The notes under the pieces: generated by a model
Database searches by the model: none
Seen by the model: the letters and a program-made list of their open reading frames with translations, nothing else
Told to the model about the DNA's origin: nothing
From: Plantago major
Lineage: Eukaryota > Streptophyta > Magnoliopsida > Lamiales > Plantaginaceae
Direction of reading: 5' to 3'
Assembly: GCA_026545765.1 (NCBI GenBank)
Contig: CM048839.1
Coordinates: 1,798,001-1,862,000 of the forward strand
Length of the DNA stretch: 64,000 bases
Made by a program: the position numbers and the translations under genes
Shown: in pieces, positions 31,647 to 42,945 of the stretch
Layout: the number at the start of each line of letters is the position of its first letter
Numbering within the stretch: position 1 is the first letter of the stretch

Positions 31647-34600
31647 TCAGATTTTCTTTAGGGATGTAGTCCATAGGAGGTCCGTATCAGATTGCACCGT
31701 TACTACTTCCTCGTTCACGATATTTGATGTACTGACTAAACCACCGAATCTCATTTCTGAATCAGCTGAAACGCAAAGCAACATAGATGGATCAGGATCA
31801 TGACCAAACCATGAGTATACAACAAAACAACATTATTAACCATATAATAAAAAATCCCTGGTCTGAATATCAAGAGAATAATTGGGTTAAATATCAAAGT
31901 TGAGAAACATAGATGTCCCCCTATAGTTTGAACGTAATCACTTATTCCACAAAAAGTTGGGGGGTATTACATCTACAGAGGGTTTGAGAGGGAGGTATAT
32001 ATGTGTAACTTATATCAGTAGGACAGGGGTGGTATCTGTAAACTTAACACATATTTTTGTGGATGTATTCGTATGGTTCACGTTTCACGGGGTAAAAGGC
32101 AGATATCAACCCAGGTCTTCTTCTGTAACTTTTCCTTTTCAGAAAAGTGAACTAATGCCCACCAAAAGTTGGCATAAGAGAACTACTAGAAGACGTGAAT
32201 GATTCACATTGTGAATTATAGATAGTCTGATAATTGGAAACATTGTCAGAGATGCTTACTCAGATTCCATTCAAGTCCTGTGGTTGTAGTACTTTTTGAA
32301 GGCCCAACAATAGGTATGAGTCCACAATGCGGTCCCTCATAAGCAAACTGGATATGGAGTTCATGACGATGACTGCACGGAAGAAGTTGGATGAGGCAAT
32401 CATCAGATAGAAGAATTATCCGTACGGTTGGGAAACGACACAGAACATTAATATTTCCGACTTCATGGTCAAATCTTCCACCTAGGGCTCCGGAAGCAAG
32501 TATGCAGAGCTGAAATAAACTGAGTTAGAACTGATACCCCCACCAAGCCAATAGCTGCAGGGATGTAAATAAGAAATGAAGTAAAACCATCTGCGTCAAA
32601 TTTAGACTTCCAGGTTTAGGAACCCTCATGCAAATAGCCAAGTCCGAGGAAGGAAAATTAAATTTTAGCAACGGTAGAGGAAATTATAACTAAACTACAG
32701 TATCATGATATCATCCACCCTAGTCCCTAGGCATCACATAGAGTTCCTCTTTACCCATTTCTTAGCTTCGTTGAGATTCCCATGCCCTGATCTAAGTCTC
32801 AACCCAGATCTCATGCTACAATGACCAAGACAGACAAAAATAGCACTACAAAAAATCTGGCCTGTAGCGACGGATAGATCCGTCGCCAATATTATCGCCC
32901 GGCTCAGCGGCGGATCGGCGACGGATAGAAAATCCGCCCCCCTGAGCTATGCGACGGATAACAATCCGTCGTCCAATTCGCGACGGATTGGACGACGGAT
33001 TGACTGTCCAATTATTTTTTTTTAATTCCGAAATTTAGCGACGGATAGATTCTATCCGTCGCTAAATATAGCGACGGATAGAATCTATCCGTCGCTAAAT
33101 ATTTTAATTGGACTAGTGACGGAATTTGAAATTCCGTCACTAATTCCGTCACTGTGAATTCCGTCACTAATTCCGTCACTATTTATTTCATATTAATCCC
33201 TATTTTTCGTAGTTCACCTATTTAATCAATATAATGTTCGATAATAAATCAATAATACGAAAAATGTTTCAATGAATAAAAAAGTAATATTCGGAGCTGG
33301 AGAAATTATCCAAACAAGTGTAAATATGTAAAAAATCAACATACAGATACATAACTAGCTATCGACGGGGTGGGGGTGGTGATGGCGAACGGGACATGAA
33401 TCGCTCCATTCAGAATCAAGGCGCTCGTTCTCCTCCTTCGTTCTCTGTCATGGCGCTCCATCTCGCCCTTTGTTGCTCCATCTCTTGAGTTAGCCGAGCA
33501 ACATGTTCCGACCATGAGTGCACCATTTCCAGACACAGTCACGTGTAAACCGGACGTCTGACTGGACGATGATGAGGAGCACGCCGGACTAGCGATTGCA
33601 AACCGAGGCTCCGAGTCCATATATTTCCTTTCTTGTCCGGTTTGTTGACCTCTAGGAAGATGTTGTCAACTTGTTCAGTTGACAACACATCACCCGTCTC
33701 GTCCTCCTGCCTCGCCACCTGAGCATCAACCTCAGCCTGAAATCGTAAATAGCAGATATAATGATCAGTTACTGTTTTTAAAAAGTAACTTGTAATAGTG
33801 TACAAATATGAACTTTAAGCAACATAAACATACCATGATAGGCGATGCGACGATTGGTCCATACCCGCCCTTCGCTGGCCTTCTTGAAGATGGCATACTT
33901 GGATGTCACCTCCCCGTACACCGAATCAAACCAGGATCTAGTCAACAATTTATCATCTACAAGTAATAGAGCAGACACGTAATGCTAGATTGCAAAAACA
34001 CATATATACGCACCGATTGATAATAATCGCAATGAGATCGCCTCCCAAGGTGGTGAACGGCCCTTCCTGCCGTATCAGACTGGGATGCCCGGTTCTGCCT
34101 GTTGGTCCAAGCAACGTCCTGGACATCAGTTCGGCGCCAGTAGGCATCCCAAAGGGCCCACTCCGTTGCATCAACCTGTGGAGGGATTGGGCCACCCGAT
34201 CCCGAATGGCCTTCCACGTCTGACCATATCCTCAGATAGGTTTGGATCCCAGCCTCGTAAACACGCCAGATCGTGGATCAACTCTTCGGAATGAAGTACT
34301 CCTTCTACATTCCCAATTTCATACAACATCCAAAGTCAATACATGTCCTAACAACATAACAGATATGGTGACTAACATATCAACCAAATAAAGTGGCTAA
34401 CATACCACTCACATATAGTGGCTAACATACCACTCACATATAGTGGCTAACATACCACTCACATTGTCCTAAAATTTACTAACACAATGAAGCATAACAT
34501 ATCACCCAAATAAAGTGGCTAACATACCACTCACATTGTCCTAAAATTTACTAACACAATGGTGACTAACATATCACCCAAATAAAGTGGCTAACATACC

Positions 34601-37600
34601 ACTCACATACAGTGGCTAACATACCACTCACATTGTCCTAAAATTTACTAACACAATGGTGACTAACATATCACCCAAATAAAGTGGCTAACATACCACT
34701 CACATCGATCCTTCAGGTTTACCTTTGTTGTTGACATACTTCTTCAATTTCCCCAAGTACCTCTCGAATGGATACATCCATCGATACTGAACCGGTCCAG
34801 CAAGTCTCGCTTCATGTGGAAGGTGCACCGGCAAGTGCTCCATAGAATCAAACCAGCTCGGTGGAAAGATACGCTCGAGCTTGCATAGAATCAATGGTAT
34901 GTTCTTTTCAAGATTTTCCAACACTTTGTCATGAACCACCCTTGTGCCTAAATTTTTGAAAAATAAGCTCAACTCGGTGATAGCAGTCCATACGTGTTTC
35001 GGCAGAAGCTCTCGAAATGCTACCGGGATAAGCCTCTCCATGAACACATGACAGTCGTGACTCTTCATCCCATAAACCTTTGTCTTCTTCAAATCCACAC
35101 ACCTCTCTAAATTTGAGGCGTAATTATCTGGGAAACTCAATGCCCTCACCCAATCAAACAAAATTGACCTAGAAGCGTTGTCAATTGTGTAGCACGCTTT
35201 CGGCCACTTACCATTCTCATCCTTCTTTGTCAACTCAGGCCTTTTACACCACGTCGACAACTCGGATCTAGACTTCGCATGGTCCTTTGTTTTTCCCTCA
35301 ATGTTGCAAAGTGTATTGAATAAGTTCTCGAACACGTTCTTCTCAATGTGCATGAAATCTAAGTTGTGACGGATAAGAAGATCGCTCCAAGAAGGCAAGT
35401 CCCGAAGATGCTTCTCTTCCTCCAACCACATTTTTACCAATTTTCTCGTTATGCTTCATCCACCCAAGCTCGGTCACCTTCATAAGACCCAATCTATCAA
35501 TCTCGCAAGAATTTGTGCACCAAGTAAGTCTTATCTGGGCTTTTTGTTGTGACTTTATTTTTCAAGAATTGATCCTTGTTCTTCTGAACGGATGGTCACT
35601 TTCTAGCAACCTACGATGACAATCAAACCAACAAAATTTTCCACTACCCTTCGCCTAAATGCATCCAGATCCTCCAAGCAATGTGGACATGCATATTTCA
35701 CGATGTTTTCCTTCCAGATAGCATGGAGTATGCAGAAGTCACTCACGGTCCAAAGAAGAGCCGCTCTCAAGGTGAAGTTCTTTTTGTCGACACATCATAT
35801 CTTGAGGATACCATCCGTCCACAACTCGATCGGCTCCTTGATTAGGGTTGCAAGAAAACATCCAACGTCGATCCGGATCTTTCGGCCTAGGCACCAATGC
35901 GATCGAAACATGAATGGCTCCTTCATGCACTCACCGGGGCGATTATGCGGTGAGCATAATCGCCAACAAGAGTATTTACGTTCACTACCGAGCAGGTTAA
36001 AACCATCCGCATAAAGTCCCAAACGTACATTTCTAGATTCGCCGCAAACTCTGGATATGTCCTCAAACGATTTCCATGCGGGTGAGTCTGTTGGATGGTC
36101 CATTCTACCACCTTCAAGATTATCCGAGATTACTCGCTCCTTGTGCCACCGCATTTTATCCATGAAGCACTTGAAGCATACAATCTTTTCAAACGAGGTG
36201 CTAGAGGAAGTACCACATTTTCTTATGTGAGAGATTTTTCTTTTGTCGTTTCTTTGCCCCCTACTTGTAACGCTTGTACGTTCCTTACCAGTAACTTGCA
36301 TTCTATTAGATCGCATCCTCCTCCCAATATATCATGCACATTTTAGGACAACGATCTATGGTTACCACAAACCTTAATCCCGCATCTTTTCTTCGCTTGG
36401 TAAAGTTGGTGGGAACTAGGTTTTCTTCAGACAAAGGTCCGACATTACGCCAACCCATTCATTGAAGCTCGTTTGATTCTTTGGCCATTAGCCTACAACT
36501 CATTAGCCGAGATAACAAAGACAACTCGGTGAGCTTACACCGGTAAACGGCTTCCTTGATGATTCTAACAAGTCAAAGAACAACGATCCTCGGGATTGTG
36601 GTTCCTCCACCTCCACCTCGGTTTCATGTTGGTTGTGTCCACGAACTCCGCCCTACAAAGATCGTACACCATTTGTTCGACTCGAGCTCGAATAGCATCA
36701 CCTTGATTGGGATTGTTCCCGACTTGTTCATTTTTCTCTTCCTTCCACGTTGTCCGTATTGGTCATATGTATTGGGCCTTGCTTCCTCACCATGATGATT
36801 CCATACCGTGACGCAGCAGAATCCATTTTTCCTCAAGTCTTGGACTACCACTTTAGGAGTCACGTATTGCTTGTTTCAGACCTTTGTTTCATTGCAAGGA
36901 CACTTTATCAACCCATCCTTTACACAAGCAGTTGACATTGCAAATTCAATGAAACCTTCACCCCTTTGAAGAAAACTCCATTGAACTCGCCATTGAGAGT
37001 ACGACAATACATCCATCCACGATCGGTATTCATTGAATAATTAGATAATAACGACACGTTTGAATTCATTAGATCGAGTTCTTTCATTTACGATAATAAA
37101 TCAATTTCACAATAATTCAATCAATTGCTACGTAATATAAGTTATATTAGCTCCAGTCAATTGTTACGGCATTACATAATATAAGTTACATCAGCTTCAA
37201 TTTTACCATAATGTTTGGTTTCATATATATATAAACTAATGATTACTAGTTATACAAGCTAGAGACAAAACGGATCAAACTCCTCATTCTCATGCACCCC
37301 TCCTCATCACTTGTGTCGCTCACTACCACAGAACTAGCATTCCAACAGATCTACATCAACCTCCCAATACACCATTCACATGTTCCGACAAGCGAAGGCA
37401 CTCGATAGGCCCCAAACCCCGCCTCTCCCTCCATTGGAGGTATGACATGGACGGTGCTTCCTCACCGTGATGAATCCATACATGATACTCAGGCATGAAT
37501 CCATAACGTCGCAAGTGCTCGAATACTGCTGTAGGCGTCATAAATTGCTTGTTTCTGCAGGTTTCCAATGTGCAAGGACACTTTATCCACCCCCCAATTG

Positions 37601-40600
37601 TACAAACCGGACGTCCCATGGCAAACGAGATGAAACCTTTAACCCCTTCTACAAAACTCCTACAAACTCTGCCATTTACCGCCGTACGATCGTACATCCA
37701 TGAACGGTCGGAATTCATTGTATATATACTTTATTTTTAACCTGAGACGTTCCAATTGATTAGATCGTATTTAATTTATTAGATCGATTCCAATTCGGAT
37801 AAGAAGATTGTAGAGGTTAATTGTTAATTATTATATGTTGCTTATAAATTAATTATTAATTAAGTGTTCGATATTTACAAAATTGGGAATATAATTTAAC
37901 CATTTCAACCTCTTAGTACATATATTATATATTTAACATACATATCAAATTAACTAATTACTCTATACATATCGAATTACTACATATATTCATATCAAAT
38001 TACATACTTAACATACAAATTTATCAAATCAAAACATACTTCTATACTTAACAAACATATCAAATTAACTAAACTAACTATATATACTTAACACACAAAT
38101 CAAACTAACTACATACATTCATACATACCAAACTTAATTAACATACTACATACATTCATATCATTAATTAAACTAACTATCAAATTGAACAAATTACATA
38201 TAATTAATCAAATTAACTAAACTAACTACTACATACTTATCATATATACATATAATTGCTCAAATTAATCAAAATAAACAAAATCCCCAAATTTTAAAAA
38301 ACTAGGGTTTTAGCCAAAATACCTTGATTAATCGGTAGAAATCAAATTGATCGAAGAAACAAACTCCTTGTCCCACTAGCTTCGATTAGGCACCAAGATT
38401 GGCGAATAATAACGCAGAATTCACCGGAACAAGAGAGGAGAAGAAGAGAATGAGGAAGAAGAAGGGAGAAGAGGATGAAAGTGAGGCATTACGCCTCTCA
38501 AGATTATGAAACTTCGGGCCGACGGACACGTGTCATCGGCCCGTAGTCCATCCGTCGCCACATGTGGCGGCGGATAGGTATCCGTCGCTATAAAGCGACG
38601 GATAATCTATCCGTCGCCCGTTTTTTAAAAAAAAATTCCTTTTTTTTATCAAAAGTCAAACTTGGCGACGGATAATAATTATCCGTCGCAATTTAGCGAC
38701 GGATACGTTATCCGTCGCCAATAAGCGACGGATAACAATTATCCGTCGTGATTGGGCGACGGATAGATCCGTCGCCGATAAGCGATCTGTTGTAGCGACG
38801 GATTTCATCCGTCGCCCCATAACGTCGTTTTTTCCAGCTTTTCTTGTAGTGTAGGTATACAGCAGATACAAAGCATGGAAAAAATCTGACAAGGAACAGA
38901 TCATACATACATTTTGGTTATTAAACCTTGGTAAATCAAGGATATAGGCAACACATTTATGTAAATCCGTCGTGTCCTGGTCATGCGAAGCATCAACGAC
39001 CTCTGCTCCCTGCATTAAATAGCATGTTTGTACTGAGAAAGGTTATAAGAAGTTGCAAAAACTAAATGAAGTATGGAACTTGAAATTAAAAGTTCGTGTA
39101 GAAACAATATTGTACTAACAACTATGGTAAATTAACAGATATATTGGCTAATACGATAAGTATGCATAGAAAAATATTGTAAAGATTGTGATAAAAGTTC
39201 GCAACTTTCCCAGATACATCCGCTAATACAAGCCTTTAACAAGAAGACTGTTATAATAAATGCAAACCTTCAGAATAGATTGTCCCAAAGGTCAAGTTTT
39301 AAAATTACGTACCACCATATCATGGTTTCTAGTTTCAAATCATGAAACACAATTATTAAGAAGTCCATTCAGTATTACTTTATTGCACCACCACAATTTG
39401 GAAAAAGCAATGACACAATAATGAGCCATATAACATTTGCAGATCAAATGTCCTGGCAATAGTGATTGCCAAAGAAAGATCCATCAGCAAGTATACCAGT
39501 TTATAATTAACTACATCCAAGCGTTGATGTCTACTATAATCTCTCTCGAAATTCCAAACTCTAAACCTTAGTCTGAAAATTCCCATTCCTCAGTAGCAAC
39601 AATACTTATAACATTTCGAAGATGATTGTGAAAGAGGAGTGTAAAATTATCTTACCGCATTTTTGTAGAATTCCAATACTTCTTCTCGAATTGAATCCAT
39701 ATCGCCTTTTATTACATCTGGCTTGTACCTGAACCAAATCATAATTCTTAAGGCGCCAATTATGAGCCAGAGATTTAAACCACCAAACAAACCCAAAGAA
39801 AATCAAATTACTTTTTGAATCCAGTGTAAGACTCACAACCACAATAACACGAACAAATCATATTAAATCCTGGAAATCGGAAACAATGTCTCACAATAAA
39901 GGTTAAACAAGGATAGCTACAAGCTATACATGAACTCAGGAAATCAGCCCAAACACAAGTAGTTGTGGTCCAAACATAAAAAAGGCAATACACGTGGCGT
40001 TAACTTCGAATCGCCAGAAAGTAACTCTTTCCTTTTCCACTGAAATCAAGCCAGATGGTTACTCGCAAGTATCGTAAACCAGCATTAGTTGAAGCAACAA
40101 TACAAATCCGTGCCGTTATGAATAAATATAACTCATTAAACTCTTTAACTCTCAAACATACTTTTCAAATCATGAGGGGTGATAGGATAGGACCATTTAA
40201 CAATACGAGAGACAAGTGAAACTCATGCTATAATTCTGATTTTCCATTTCCAGAAAAAGGACAACATACTAAAAATGGAGTTCATCTATTTGCAGTATAA
40301 ATCAGTGAGTCATGGCAGGACCCATATAGTCAGTCGTATACTCAAAGTCGCAAACCTATTAAAACAACAAGTAATCAATCCACCAATAAAATAGCTAGAG
40401 TTCTCATTCAGGTAAAGAATATTCATCATGATAATCATCCAATTACAGCAGAATCGTAATAAATGTAGAGCAGAATTGAGTAAAGAATAGAAAATTACCT
40501 CTTACGAATGGCCAAAGCATCTTCCTGAGGGAACAAGTGAGGCAATTCATCAAACAGGCGGTTGGCGCCACCGTCAGCGCACAAATGAAGCTGTGCTGCT

Positions 40601-40803
40601 CTAAAAAGTAAGCACAAAAGTTGAAAGCACAAAAATTGCACGAGAAGAGAAGAGAAGATAAGATACGATAATATACCGTTTTCCCATAGGAGAGGAGTAA
40701 ATCGAGGCAATGGACGGTTGAGGATGACGAGAGCGTAGTTTGGACCGCCGTCCGATGGTGGATTGCGGCGGAGGAAGGTGGAGGAGTGAGACATCAACTC
40801 CAT
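31647..40803 (-). CDS. TPK: thiamin pyrophosphokinase (TPK), with a 6-kb transposon in intron 4
   Basis: Six coding exons on the minus strand: 40677-40803, 40499-40598, 39656-39728, 38911-39009, 32260-32509 and 31647-31765. They total 768 nt, 255 residues, all in phase with GT-AG. TPK transfers pyrophosphate from ATP to thiamin to make the cofactor ThDP, in the cytosol in plants. Visible family motifs are LCADGGANR (residues 48-56), KGDMDSI (83-89), SHDQDTTDLHKC (108-119) and GALGGRFDHE (140-149) of the catalytic domain, then the C-terminal thiamin-binding domain (GPHCGLIP, MRFGG.VSTSN). The exon 4 donor 'CAAAAT|gtatgt' is chosen because it keeps the frame and gives NQNLCILASGALGG. Intron 4 is 6.4 kb, of which 6.0 kb is CACTA. 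The frame is intact, so the gene may still work if the long intron is spliced. Confidence 0.92.
33336..34217 (-). pseudogene. second CACTA gene (Transposase_24/TNPA-like), degenerate
   Basis: Minus-strand fragments in different frames read WALWDAYWRRTDVQD, TNRQNRASQSD with HHLGRRS, then SWFDSVYGEVTSKYAIF, EGRVWTNRR and finally NIFLEVNKPDKKGN. The block N..NR.S plus a following H-x-GG/GRRS and a late G.IYGLG-like end (here one base out of frame near 33630) is characteristic of the plant transposase family PF03004 that accompanies TNP2 in CACTA elements. Exon structure could not be resolved, and at least one frame change is present. The first gene of the element lies just upstream on the same strand. 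Confidence 0.5.
34370..34705 (+). repeat. minisatellite inside the CACTA element
   Basis: Units 'agtggctaacataccactca', 'cattgtcctaaaatttacta' and 'ggtgactaacatatcaccca' alternate in several copies. The array separates the two transposase genes and may also hold the 3' end of the first. Confidence 0.85.
34700..35440 (-). pseudogene. CACTA TNP2 transposase, C-terminal part (DUF4218-like), frame open
   Basis: A 246-codon open frame reads WSDLLIRHNLDFMHIEKNVF, LDFM..EKNV.EN being the typical junction of TNP2 transposases. It continues with ERLIPVAFRELLPKHVW, FPPSWFDSMEHLPVHLPHEA and RWMYPFERYLGKLK, the hallmark of the domain following the transposase core (DUF4218). The residues kept here look intact, so decay is recent or selection was effective until recently. 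It is only one exon or segment; the upstream core is frameshifted. Transcription would run opposite to the plus strand, in the same direction as TPK. Confidence 0.8.
35739..36320 (-). pseudogene. CACTA TNP2 transposase core, frameshifted
   Basis: Minus-strand pieces in several frames correspond to the catalytic part of TNP2. They are MRWHKERVISDN, MDHPTDSPAWKSFED, RTYPEFAAN, RNVRLGLYADGFN, YSCWRL with PHNRPGECMKEPFM, and PIELWTDGI. RNVRLGL..DGFNP and CMKEPF are family signatures. Frames switch at least twice, so no complete transposase can be read. Confidence 0.7.
36620..37040 (-). pseudogene. second, decayed copy of the transposase-associated domain
   Basis: Minus-strand traces 'DRGWMY', 'VTPKVVVQDLRKNGFC' and 'VWNHHGEEARPNTYD' parallel the better copy at 37356-37718. 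Stops and frame changes are present. A partial internal duplication of the 5' end of the transposase gene explains it. Confidence 0.55.
37356..37718 (-). pseudogene. N-terminal transposase-associated domain of TNP2
   Basis: A 120-codon open frame begins MNSDRSWMYDR. It continues with EGVKGFISFA, IKCPCTLETCRNKQF, EHLRRYGFMPEYHVWIHHGE. DRSWMY, CPC..C.N and HL...GFM..Y..W..HGE define the domain that starts CACTA TNP2 proteins. It is followed by low-complexity AT-rich DNA toward the element end. Confidence 0.75.
37860..38300. repeat. AT-rich low-complexity region in the CACTA element
   Basis: Imperfect repeats of 'catatcaaattaacta', 'acatacattcatat' and similar; non-coding. Confidence 0.7.
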
Positions 40804-41641
40804 TGTTAGCGGAATAGCGGATAGATATTTTTCTTCGATAGATGGATGGATGGATCGATTTTCAACTCATTTGCCGTCAAATTTTGTTTGCAGGTCAACT
40901 TAGTTATAACAGACTGGTCACACTTTGACCCGAATCTATATTTACTTTTTGTTTTGCTTTTTAACTAACAAAATTCTTAGGCTCAGACTACAATGTGGTC
41001 CCAAATATTTAAACTAATTGCACAAGATTTGGAAACTAATTCTTATGGACAAAATCTCAATCTCCGCCATGATGGAGCTTAGCCAAACTAACTGATAAAC
41101 TAGGTTAGTAGCTGATTTAGTAACTTATAAGTTAATTTGTCTTATAAAAGTGTTTAATAAATTAATTAGCTGATTTGTTAAATATGGTATGTAAAAACAA
41201 TCAGCTAGTTTTTTTTTTTAATAAGCTTCAGATCAACTAGTTTATCAGCTACCAGCTAGTCGTTCACGTAACATAATTATTATGAAAATAAGCTCATCGA
41301 ACTCATAAACTAGATGATGAACTTATGCTAAACACAACCTAAGAGATTACACGGTCTAATAAGGTTTTTCCAATCCAATGTTTTGTACTTCCATTATTAT
41401 TTTTAAAATAATATGGGCCAACACAAGAAAGTTTAAAATTTATGGTGCTATTTGTAAAAAATGAGAAATACTTTTTTTTTGATAAAAAAAAATGAGAAAT
41501 AGAAGTACATTATAAACATTTTTCTTTCTAAACTTTGCTCAAGAATTGACGAATTACAGTGTTGATTGGGTAATTCCATCTTTTCACTGAACCATTTTCA
41601 GTTTTAGAAGACTACTTCTGGTAAGCTTCTCAACTTTCCAT
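40804..41641. other. TPK 5' flank and intergenic DNA
   Basis: No second gene is seen. Around 41080-41330, repeats of 'agctgattt', 'tttatcagctacc' and 'aataagct' suggest an old MITE, but I could not define its ends. Confidence 0.4.
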
Positions 41642-42568
41642 AAAATTTTATTTTCCACTAAAATCTTTTGGGCCAATTTGAATTTACACAACAACCTTTT
41701 TTTTTTCTTTAAGTCGACACTAAAATCTTTGTTAAAATTTTGACCTAATACAAAGGTTAGACGGTTGTTAAGTCTCCGTTAGCCATATTTTCAAATTACA
41801 CCAAAACCTTTGCAAAAATTTACACTCGCTATCGAAATCTTTGCAAAAACTTGCACTCGCTACGTACCGAAACCTTTTTCTATAATGAAAAAGTTCATAA
41901 TTATATATGGTTTAGTTTGCATGATATTGCAAATGGTTATGTTTGCGGTAAAGATAGTCATTGTGGAGTTAATTGTAGGTTTGGTTTGAAGGGGGTCTGA
42001 GGTAAATGATGAGTCATATTTTTTTCCCTCTATTTGTGAATGTTACTTTTTATTTTATTTTTTATGCATGGTACATGCATGTAATTAAGCATGTATAGTA
42101 AGAAACTAACCTGGTAAGATCACCTGGTCTTTCTTACTTGACGCATCCCTTGATCATGGTCATCTTAAATAGAACATTATATAAAACAATAAAAGGTGTA
42201 GCTGGCAAGCTCAAATGCTTCATTTTCTCTTGTATTGCTAAGCTTGGTGTTAGGCTGACTCTTGAACATGGCTTTCATCATGTAGGTTGTATATGGATCA
42301 TCTATTTATGCTAATCTATCTTATATATTGTTTTACTTGTTCTCGCTCAATTTGCAGGGTGGATATATATTTTTTCTGCAATGCTAAGTACTAGTGCTAC
42401 TAATTGTTAAAAAATCTAATAGATTGATGATAATTGTTATTTGGATTATCCAATAACTTACTTTATACTCCCTCCGTCTCTGTTTCATTTACCCGCGGGC
42501 CCGGACACAAGTTTTAATTAAGGAAAAAGTTAATAAAGTAAGGGAGATGGTAATAAAGTGAGAAAGAG

Positions 42569-42571
<3 letters not shown>

Positions 42572-42651
<80 letters not shown>
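42572..42651 (+). repeat. (TA)n microsatellite
   Basis: About 40 uninterrupted TA units. Confidence 0.97.
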
Positions 42652-42652
<1 letters not shown>

Positions 42653-42789
42653 TTGACAACTATTGGAGTTGTGCAATTTAGTACTTAATTTAAGTAATTG
42701 AACCGATTTGTAATATACATGTAAATTAGACTTTAATTACAAAAAAACAATATGTCTTATTCATTCTAATTATAAGCCCTAACGCAACT

Positions 42790-42945
42790 TTGAATTTTTT
42801 AGTTTAGACTTTGTTCCGCGTCACAACAATTCGTTGGCTCATAAACTAGCTCGTCGTGCGGTTCGTTAGAGAGTTTCTTGCATGATAGGTTTTGTATGCG
42901 TTCTCTCTGGTTTGGTAATATAAGTTTTGTTGCTAAAAAAAAAAA
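42790..42945 (+). mobile_element. 3' tail of a LINE (RNase H end plus poly(A))
   Basis: The plus strand reads VPRHNNSLAHKLARRAVR followed by a stop, the same C-terminal RNase H signature as at 14306. It is followed by ~75 bases and a run of ten A ending near 42945. Confidence 0.6.

Larger units (their letters stand above)
32844..38851 (-). mobile_element. complete CACTA (En/Spm) transposon, 6008 bp, inside TPK intron 4
   Basis: The ends CACTACAAAAAATCTGG (32844) and AGCTTTTCTTGTAGTG (38851) are inverted CACTA termini, and the target duplication TAG is exact (32841-32843 and 38852-38854). Both subterminal zones (32870-33190 and 38500-38820) contain many GCGACGGAT motifs in both orientations, as well as CCGTCACTAATT variants. 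Inside, on the minus strand and in order, are the transposase-associated domain (twice), a decayed TNP2 core, an intact DUF4218-type C-terminal frame and a TNPA-like/Transposase_24 region. Frameshifts in the core make it non-autonomous now. Confidence 0.93.

Noticed and set aside
31957..32202. Plus-strand open frame inside TPK intron 5
   Set aside because: Lies in an intron of a supported gene on the other strand and has no recognisable features.
34370..34705. Possible CRISPR-like array of spaced repeats
   Set aside because: Units are contiguous minisatellite variants inside a plant CACTA transposon. No unique spacers are present, and this is eukaryotic DNA.
38870..38885. 16-nt microexon between TPK exon 4 and the CACTA element
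   Set aside because: Proposed at first to fix the phase with a donor at 38926. The downstream donor 'gtatgt' at 38910 restores phase and family sequence without a microexon.
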